Origin: an uncultured Verrucomicrobiota bacterium | GTDB taxonomy: Bacteria; Verrucomicrobiota; Kiritimatiellia; CAIVKH01 | DNA length: 16,773 bases | Assembly: GCA_937894535.1 (NCBI GenBank) | Contig: CALBHI010000358.1 | Coordinates: 1 to 16,773 of the forward strand | Reading direction: 5' to 3' | In this document: one piece after another, positions 12,351 through 16,773 of the stretch | Numbering within the stretch: position 1 is the first letter of the stretch | How the letters are laid out: each line of letters starts with the position of its first letter | Notes under the pieces: model-generated | What the model was told of the DNA's origin: nothing | Database searches by the model: none | What the model saw: only the letters and a program-made list of their open reading frames with translations | Made by a program: the position numbers and the translations under genes

Positions 12351-12378
12351 ACCCTAGCAATCCCGGCGGGGCAGGCAA
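12351..12378 (-). promoter_or_regulatory. Predicted promoter of the attenuator and hisF-hisI-trpE-trpG operon
   Basis: Minus strand TTGCCT (12373-12378), 16 bp, TAGGGT (12351-12356), preceded by TGC to give an extended -10 (TGCTAGGGT). The leader ATG at 12343 follows after 7 nt. The same TTGCCT-16 arrangement is seen for the molybdenum subunit gene. A perfect TTGACA lies further up (12394-12399), but no -10 stands at a workable distance from it. Confidence 0.5.
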
Positions 12379-12448
12379 GCCCGAAATCGTTCCTGTCAAT
12401 CGATTCACCTTATACATGGACTGTTTGTGCGGGTATGTTCAGCGGGTT

Positions 12449-15400
12449 ATGCGTTTTACTATCCTAGCTACAGTCGGACTGATCGCCGGAGCCGCCACCA
12501 TCCCGGCCGCCCAACTTCCCTTTGATCAGGTTTACGTGGAGTCGGGCGGTTTCGTCGGCGGCGAGGCGGAGGATTTCCATGCGTCAGCCAGCGCGCTGAA
12601 CGACACCTGGACGTTGATCACCAACGGAACGCCCGGCGCGATGCTGAACGCCCGCGGCGCCGGTTACCTGCAATCGCTGCCGGATGGCGACGGCACGATC
12701 AAATCCTACGCCACGGGGGCGTCCGTCGATTACCGCATCCAGATCAACACCCCCGGCACCTACCGGCTGTGGTTGCGCTGGGATGGCGTGAACGACAGCT
12801 CGGATTCCCTGTTCGCCGGGATCCTGGAACTGGCCGATGGAAACGGCGGCGTGCCGGATTGGTACGAACTGAGCGGCAACCTCGACGCGAATTTTTCCAC
12901 CAAGCCATGGGACGGTCTCGGCGGGGCCGAGGAGAACCAACCCACCGCCTCGCAGAACCCGATTCTCTGGACCATCACCAATACCGGTATCCATACCCTG
13001 CGGTTTGTCGTGCGCGAGGACGGATCGGCCCTCGACACCTGGATCCTCCAACTCGCCTCGCGCCCGGCCCCCACCGGCAACGGATTCGTCGCGGTCAGCC
13101 CCGACACCATCACCCTGCACCACGGAACCAAGGCCGGCATCCCGGTCTTGCGCAACGACAGCGGCCTGATCCCGCCCGCTAGCGTGGCCGTGGTCTCGCC
13201 GCCCGCCTACGGCAGCGCCACCCCCACCCCGGACGGACGCATCCTCTACATCCACACCAACGGCATGCCGGCCACCGACGTGTTCACCTACCGGGTCAAT
13301 GACCTCGTCGGCCTCCCCTCGACCGCCGCCACCGTCACCGTGAACTTTTCTACCGACCTGCGCATCCCGAACACGACCGTGGCCATGCCCGCGACCCCGC
13401 CGCCGGTCAGCTACAGCGTGGCCGATGCGTTTCCCGGCATCACCTTCACCACCCCGACCTCGATGGAAAGCCCGCCCGGCGACACCAACCGTCTGTTCGT
13501 GGCCGAACGGCGCGGCCAGATCCATGTCATCACCGGCATCGGATCCGCCTCGCCACAAAAATCCCTGTTCCTCGACATCAGCAGCCGCGTCGATGAATTC
13601 GGCTTCAACGAACTCGGCATGAAAGGCATCGCCTTCCATCCCGGCTTCCTGACCAACCGCTACGTCTTCGTGACCTACTGCCACTGGGACGGCACCAACC
13701 GCCGCGTCCGCCTCAGCCGCTTCACCGCGAACAACGACAATCCCATCACCGCCAATCCGAGCTCGGAACTGATCCTGATCAACCAGAAGAACGACCTCGA
13801 CGTCCACAACATCAACGACATCGTGTTCGGCCCCGATGGCTACCTGTACCTCGGCATCGGCGATGAAGGTTTTTCCGGCAACCCCGGTGCCGATGGCCTG
13901 AACAACAGCCAGCGGATCGACAAGGACCTGTGGTCGGCCATCTTGCGCATCGATCCCGATAAACGCCCTGGCAACCTGGCCCCCAACCCGCACGAGGGCA
14001 TCCCGCTCGACGGCGGCAACGCCCGCTTCGCCATCCCCGCCGACAACCCGTTCCTCGGCGCCACCTCCTTCAACGGCCTCGCCGTCAGCCCCTCCCTCGT
14101 CCGGACCGAATTCTTCGCTGTCGGCCTGCGCAACCCGTGGCAATTCTCGTTCGATTCCTTGACCGACGAGTTGTGGGTGGCCGACGTCGGCAACGACCTG
14201 TGGGAGGAAGTGACGATCATGCCGCCCGGCAGCAACGGCGGCTGGGTGTTTTTCGAAGGCAACGCCACCGGACCCCGCCCCGACCGCATTCCTCCCAACG
14301 GCTTCACCTACCAACGCCCGGTCTGGACCTACCCCCACGGCAACGGAACCTTCCAGGGCTTCTCGATCACCGGTGGGTTCGTCTACCGCGGCTCGAAATA
14401 CCCCGGGCTCTATGGCCGCTACCTGTGCGGCGATTATGTCTCCGGCAACCTCTGGACCATCGAACGCACCGTCGGCGCGACCAACGTCACCCGCATCGCC
14501 GGCGAAACCGGCATCGTCCAGTTCGGCCTGAACCCGGCCAACGGCGATATCCTGATGCTCGACCTGAACAACAACACCGTGCGCCGCCTCGTCGCCTCCA
14601 CCACCGGCGCGGTTTTTCCCGAAACCCTGACCGAAACCGGTTTCTTCGCCGACCTCACCGACCTCGCCCCCAACCCCGGCGTGATCGCCTACGAACCGAA
14701 CCTGTCGTTCTGGTCCGATCACGCGATCAAGTCGCGCTGGTTCGTCATCACCAACACCACCGACCGCATCGGCCCCGAGCGCGAAGGTCCCTGGCACTAC
14801 CCCGCCGGCATGATGTGGGTGAAACACTTCGACCTCGAACTGGACCGCGGGAATCCGGCCACCGCGCAACGCATCGAAACCCGCGTGCTCGTGCGCACCA
14901 CCAACGGCGCCTATGGCGTCAGCTACCAGTGGAACAGCAACGGCACCGAAGCGGTGCTCGCCCCCGACGCCGGCGTGGAATTCGACCTCTCCATCACCAA
15001 CAACGGCCTCGTCGAGGTGCAGCGTTGGCTCATCCCCAGCCGCGCCCAATGCCTCGCCTGCCACCTGCCCTCGGCCGGCCACTCCCTCAGCTTCAACACC
15101 CGCCAGCTGAACTGCCCCGGCGCCATCGCCGGCGTCACCAACAACTTCATCGCCCTGCTCGACCAGGCCGGCTACACCAGCAACAGCCTCGGCAACCCCG
15201 CGCAGCTCCCGCGCCACGTCCGCCCCGATGAAACCGAATACAGCCTCGAGGTGCGCGCCCGCTCGTACCTCGCCGTGAACTGCGGCTACTGCCATACCGG
15301 CCCGCAAAGCCCGGTGCCCGGCGCGTGGGACGGCCGCGCCTTTGTGAAACTCGACCAGACCGGCACGATCCTCGTCCCCGCGTCGAGCAACGGCGGCGAT

Positions 15401-15922
15401 CCCGACAACCGGCTGATCGTCCCCGCCGACGTCAACCACAGCATCATCTGGAACCGCATCGCCGCGACCAACGGCTTCTCGCGCATGCCCCCGCTCGGCT
15501 CCACCGAACTCGATGCCGCGAACATCCAACTGCTCGCCGATTGGATCTCCGGCGAACTCGCCTCGCGTCAACTGTTCGCCCAATGGCAGGTGGTCCACTT
15601 CGGCGCGACCAATGCGCTGAACGCCGCGCGCGGCGACGACCCCGATCTCGACGGCCGCAGCAACGAGGAGGAGTTCCTGACCTACACCGACCCGAACGAT
15701 CCGGGCAGCTTCTGGACGGGTTGGATCGACGAAGCGGGCGTGACCCACGACCTCGCCAACCGCAAGGTCACGGTCGAGGTCAGCACCAACCTGAACGACT
15801 GGCTGTTCTGGAACGTCCCGGCAAACGATGCCCTGCCCATCGCCAGCGGTCAGGCCCGCACCATCACCCTGCCCACCAACGAACCGACGGCGGCCTTCCG
15901 CTTCGTGGTGGAAGAGCCCTAA
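12449..15922 (+). CDS. Secreted multidomain PQQ-type sugar dehydrogenase fused to a diheme cytochrome c
   Basis: 1157 residues from ATG 12449, chosen because it begins a clear signal peptide (MRFTILATVGLIAGAATIPA, cut near AAQ); ATG 12416 is an in-frame alternative. Order: a beta-sandwich, carbohydrate-binding-like region to about 190; a cadherin/Ig-like domain about 205-300; a glucose/sorbosone dehydrogenase beta-propeller about 320-715 (ERRGQIHVITG, GMKGIAFHPGF, VADVGNDLWEEV, GGFVYRG); a region resembling the SO2930-family diheme cytochrome about 720-1040, with heme motifs C868-LAC-H872 and C945-GYC-H949 and a possible distal Met at M1013 (SRMPPLG); an acidic DPDLDG calcium-type repeat near 1063; and a final beta domain. 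Likely role: periplasmic or surface oxidation of a sugar or alcohol, with electrons leaving through the built-in hemes. The PQQ dependence and substrate are inferred. Confidence 0.88.
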   Translation: MRFTILATVGLIAGAATIPAAQLPFDQVYVESGGFVGGEAEDFHASASALNDTWTLITNGTPGAMLNARGAGYLQSLPDGDGTIKSYATGASVDYRIQINTPGTYRLWLRWDGVNDSSDSLFAGILELADGNGGVPDWYELSGNLDANFSTKPWDGLGGAEENQPTASQNPILWTITNTGIHTLRFVVREDGSALDTWILQLASRPAPTGNGFVAVSPDTITLHHGTKAGIPVLRNDSGLIPPASVAVVSPPAYGSATPTPDGRILYIHTNGMPATDVFTYRVNDLVGLPSTAATVTVNFSTDLRIPNTTVAMPATPPPVSYSVADAFPGITFTTPTSMESPPGDTNRLFVAERRGQIHVITGIGSASPQKSLFLDISSRVDEFGFNELGMKGIAFHPGFLTNRYVFVTYCHWDGTNRRVRLSRFTANNDNPITANPSSELILINQKNDLDVHNINDIVFGPDGYLYLGIGDEGFSGNPGADGLNNSQRIDKDLWSAILRIDPDKRPGNLAPNPHEGIPLDGGNARFAIPADNPFLGATSFNGLAVSPSLVRTEFFAVGLRNPWQFSFDSLTDELWVADVGNDLWEEVTIMPPGSNGGWVFFEGNATGPRPDRIPPNGFTYQRPVWTYPHGNGTFQGFSITGGFVYRGSKYPGLYGRYLCGDYVSGNLWTIERTVGATNVTRIAGETGIVQFGLNPANGDILMLDLNNNTVRRLVASTTGAVFPETLTETGFFADLTDLAPNPGVIAYEPNLSFWSDHAIKSRWFVITNTTDRIGPEREGPWHYPAGMMWVKHFDLELDRGNPATAQRIETRVLVRTTNGAYGVSYQWNSNGTEAVLAPDAGVEFDLSITNNGLVEVQRWLIPSRAQCLACHLPSAGHSLSFNTRQLNCPGAIAGVTNNFIALLDQAGYTSNSLGNPAQLPRHVRPDETEYSLEVRARSYLAVNCGYCHTGPQSPVPGAWDGRAFVKLDQTGTILVPASSNGGDPDNRLIVPADVNHSIIWNRIAATNGFSRMPPLGSTELDAANIQLLADWISGELASRQLFAQWQVVHFGATNALNAARGDDPDLDGRSNEEEFLTYTDPNDPGSFWTGWIDEAGVTHDLANRKVTVEVSTNLNDWLFWNVPANDALPIASGQARTITLPTNEPTAAFRFVVEEP

Positions 15923-15937
15923 CCCGGACCTTCCGGG
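15923..15937. terminator. Hairpin between convergent genes (possible bidirectional terminator)
   Basis: CCCGGA / TCCGGG, a perfect 6-bp stem with a 3-nt loop, starts at the first base after the stop of the large secreted protein gene and ends 4 nt before the maf stop. It fills nearly all of the 19-bp gap. No T-run follows on either strand, as in the similar hairpin next to mutS. Confidence 0.4.
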
Positions 15938-15941
15938 CGGC

Positions 15942-16553
15942 TCAAGGGAGATCCGGCGTCGTGTCCAGCAACCGCGCCAGCGCCTCCATCGGCAAGCCGA
16001 CCACATTGGTGTACGAGCCGTCGATGCCCGCGACCATGCCGGCCGCCCCGCCCTGGATCGCGTACGATCCGGCCTTGTCCATCGGCTCGCCGGTCGCGAC
16101 ATAGGCGCGGATCGCGTCGTCGCTGACGGTGTTGAACACGACCTCGGTATGCACCGCCTCGCCTTGCGCGGTGAACCCGGCGGCATCGCGTTTCCACACA
16201 CACAGCCCGGTGATGACGTGGTGGCGCTGACCGGAAAGCAGCCGCAACGTCGCCTCCGCCTCGGCGGCGTCGGCCGGCTTGCCGAGGATCATCCGCCCGA
16301 GCACGACAATGGTGTCGGCGGCAATCACCCACACCGGCTCGCACGGCGGCAACCCCGCCACCACCGCCATCGCCTTCTCGTGCGCCATGCGCAGCGCAAA
16401 ATTCGCCGGGGCCTCGTTCTCCCACGGGGTTTCGTCGATGCGCGGGGTGATGACCTCGAACGCTTGACCCCGTCCGGCCAGCAACTCGCGGCGGCGCGGC
16501 GAGGCACTGGCGAGGATGAGACGCGGATGATTCCCGGTTGGTGGTGCAGCCAT
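15942..16553 (-). CDS. maf: Maf-family nucleoside triphosphate pyrophosphatase
   Basis: House-cleaning enzyme that hydrolyses non-canonical or modified nucleoside triphosphates (dTTP/UTP or m7GTP type) to monophosphates; overexpression affects septation in other bacteria. 203 residues. Signature LILASASPRRRELL has S16-A-S18-P-R-R; the metal and catalytic region has AADT (78-81), followed by GKP at 91-93, and the C-terminal QGGAAGMVAGIDGSYTNVVG segment is conserved. ATG 16553 is chosen; no Shine-Dalgarno is visible. It is divergent from the MobA-like gene, with only 22 bp between the start codons, so both probably use overlapping leaderless promoters. It converges on the large secreted protein gene. 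Confidence 0.95.
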   Translation of the reverse strand: MAAPPTGNHPRLILASASPRRRELLAGRGQAFEVITPRIDETPWENEAPANFALRMAHEKAMAVVAGLPPCEPVWVIAADTIVVLGRMILGKPADAAEAEATLRLLSGQRHHVITGLCVWKRDAAGFTAQGEAVHTEVVFNTVSDDAIRAYVATGEPMDKAGSYAIQGGAAGMVAGIDGSYTNVVGLPMEALARLLDTTPDLP

Positions 16554-16590
16554 GGTGGTGCTAGACTACCCGGCCATGGCGAACCTGCAA
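16538..16590. promoter_or_regulatory. Predicted bidirectional promoter with a palindromic -10 (maf / MobA-like gene)
   Basis: The 22-bp spacer holds TAGACTA (16562-16568), which reads as TAGACT rightward and TAGTCT leftward. Rightward it is an extended -10 (TGCTAGACT, 16559-16567) with TTGGTG (16538-16543) 18 bp upstream, and 8 nt remain to ATG 16576. Leftward, TAGTCT is 16 bp from TTGCAG (16585-16590), and 9 nt remain to ATG 16553. The -35 boxes lie inside the opposite genes and are weak; the shared -10 is the stronger evidence. Confidence 0.45.
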
Positions 16591-16773
16591 CACAAACATG
16601 CCGGCATCGTGCTCGCCGCCGGGGCCTCGTCGCGCATGGGCCGCCCGAAGGCGCTGCTCCCCGCGCCGTCGGGAAAACCGCTGGCCGCCGACCAGGCCGC
16701 CCGGCTGCGCGCCGGTGGTGCGGCCGATGTCGTGGTCGTGCTCGGACACCATGCCGAAGAACTCGCCGCCGCC
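16576..16773 (+). CDS. MobA/MocA-like nucleotidyltransferase (N-terminal part, cut by window edge)
   Basis: 66 codons seen from ATG 16576, open at the right edge. MANLQHKHAGIVLAAGASSR begins with the nucleotidyltransferase P-loop-like signature LAAGASSRMGRPKALLP, as in molybdenum cofactor cytidylyl/guanylyltransferases (MocA, MobA) and related NTP transferases. A second strand, ADVVVVLGHHAEEL, follows as in that fold. MocA would add CMP to molybdopterin for xanthine-dehydrogenase-type enzymes such as the one at the left edge. Sugar-phosphate nucleotidyltransferases share this start, so the substrate is undecided. The start codon lies 8 nt after an extended -10, without a Shine-Dalgarno. Confidence 0.8.
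   Translation, partial: MANLQHKHAGIVLAAGASSRMGRPKALLPAPSGKPLAADQAARLRAGGAADVVVVLGHHAEELAAA

Noticed and set aside
12394..12399. Perfect TTGACA on the minus strand upstream of the attenuator.
   Set aside because: No -10-like hexamer lies 16-18 bp downstream; TTGCCT with the extended TGCTAGGGT fits the leader ATG better.
12416..12448. Alternative start (MDCLCGYVQRV) for the large secreted protein.
   Set aside because: Not excluded, but it puts 11 polar or Cys-containing residues before the signal peptide; the start at 12449 gives a normal signal sequence.
12584..16201. A 1205-residue open frame on the minus strand opposite the large secreted protein gene.
   Set aside because: It is a GC-rich third-position shadow: low-complexity Val/Gly/Ala/Arg sequence without domains, covering both the secreted protein gene and part of maf.
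1..16773. tRNA, rRNA, CRISPR, insertion sequence, integrase or defence genes.
   Set aside because: None is recognisable by reading; all long coding stretches are assigned to housekeeping or metabolic genes.

Overview
The window is GC-rich bacterial chromosome, densely packed, with genes on both strands and almost no spare sequence. It shows no tRNA, rRNA, CRISPR array, insertion sequence or phage gene. The very large secreted dehydrogenase-cytochrome fusion (12449-15922), with a C-terminal acidic DPDLDG repeat of the type common in Verrucomicrobiota and Kiritimatiellota, and a small zinc-ribbon protein suggest a member of the PVC superphylum. This placement is an inference from protein style, not a computed phylogeny.

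Layout, left to right. (1) Minus strand: the N-terminal two fifths or so of a xanthine dehydrogenase-type molybdenum subunit, cut by the window edge, then a beta-carbonic anhydrase. (2) Plus strand: a ParA/Soj ATPase, convergent with minus-strand peptide deformylase; their stop codons interlock in one TTAA. (3) Plus strand: a polyprenyl-phosphate sugar unit made of a 13-codon upstream ORF, a dolichol-phosphate-mannose-synthase-like GT2 enzyme and a UbiA-family decaprenyl-phosphate phosphoribosyltransferase-like membrane protein, chained by ATGA overlaps. (4) Minus strand: mutS, a hotdog thioesterase and a zinc-ribbon protein. (5) Minus strand: a mixed amino-acid operon transcribed hisF-hisI-trpE-trpG. 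(6) Plus strand: the large secreted protein, convergent with maf. (7) A divergent MobA/MocA-like nucleotidyltransferase, cut by the right edge.

The main discovery candidate lies upstream of hisF (12239-12378, minus strand). A short ORF encodes MVTSWHWHDEGVSAGA, with alternating Trp and His codons. A textbook intrinsic terminator follows. A perfect 9-bp alternative pairing can form between codons 11-13 of the leader and the 5' arm of the terminator. Because the operon makes both histidine and tryptophan enzymes, this looks like a ribosome-mediated attenuator that reads both amino acids at once.

A second window-wide pattern is that first genes of transcription units have a -10-like hexamer ending only 6-9 nt before the ATG and no Shine-Dalgarno. 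Operon-internal genes (trpG, hisI) do have one. This points to widespread leaderless transcription and includes a 22-bp divergent spacer (maf / MobA-like) with a palindromic TAGACTA shared -10.
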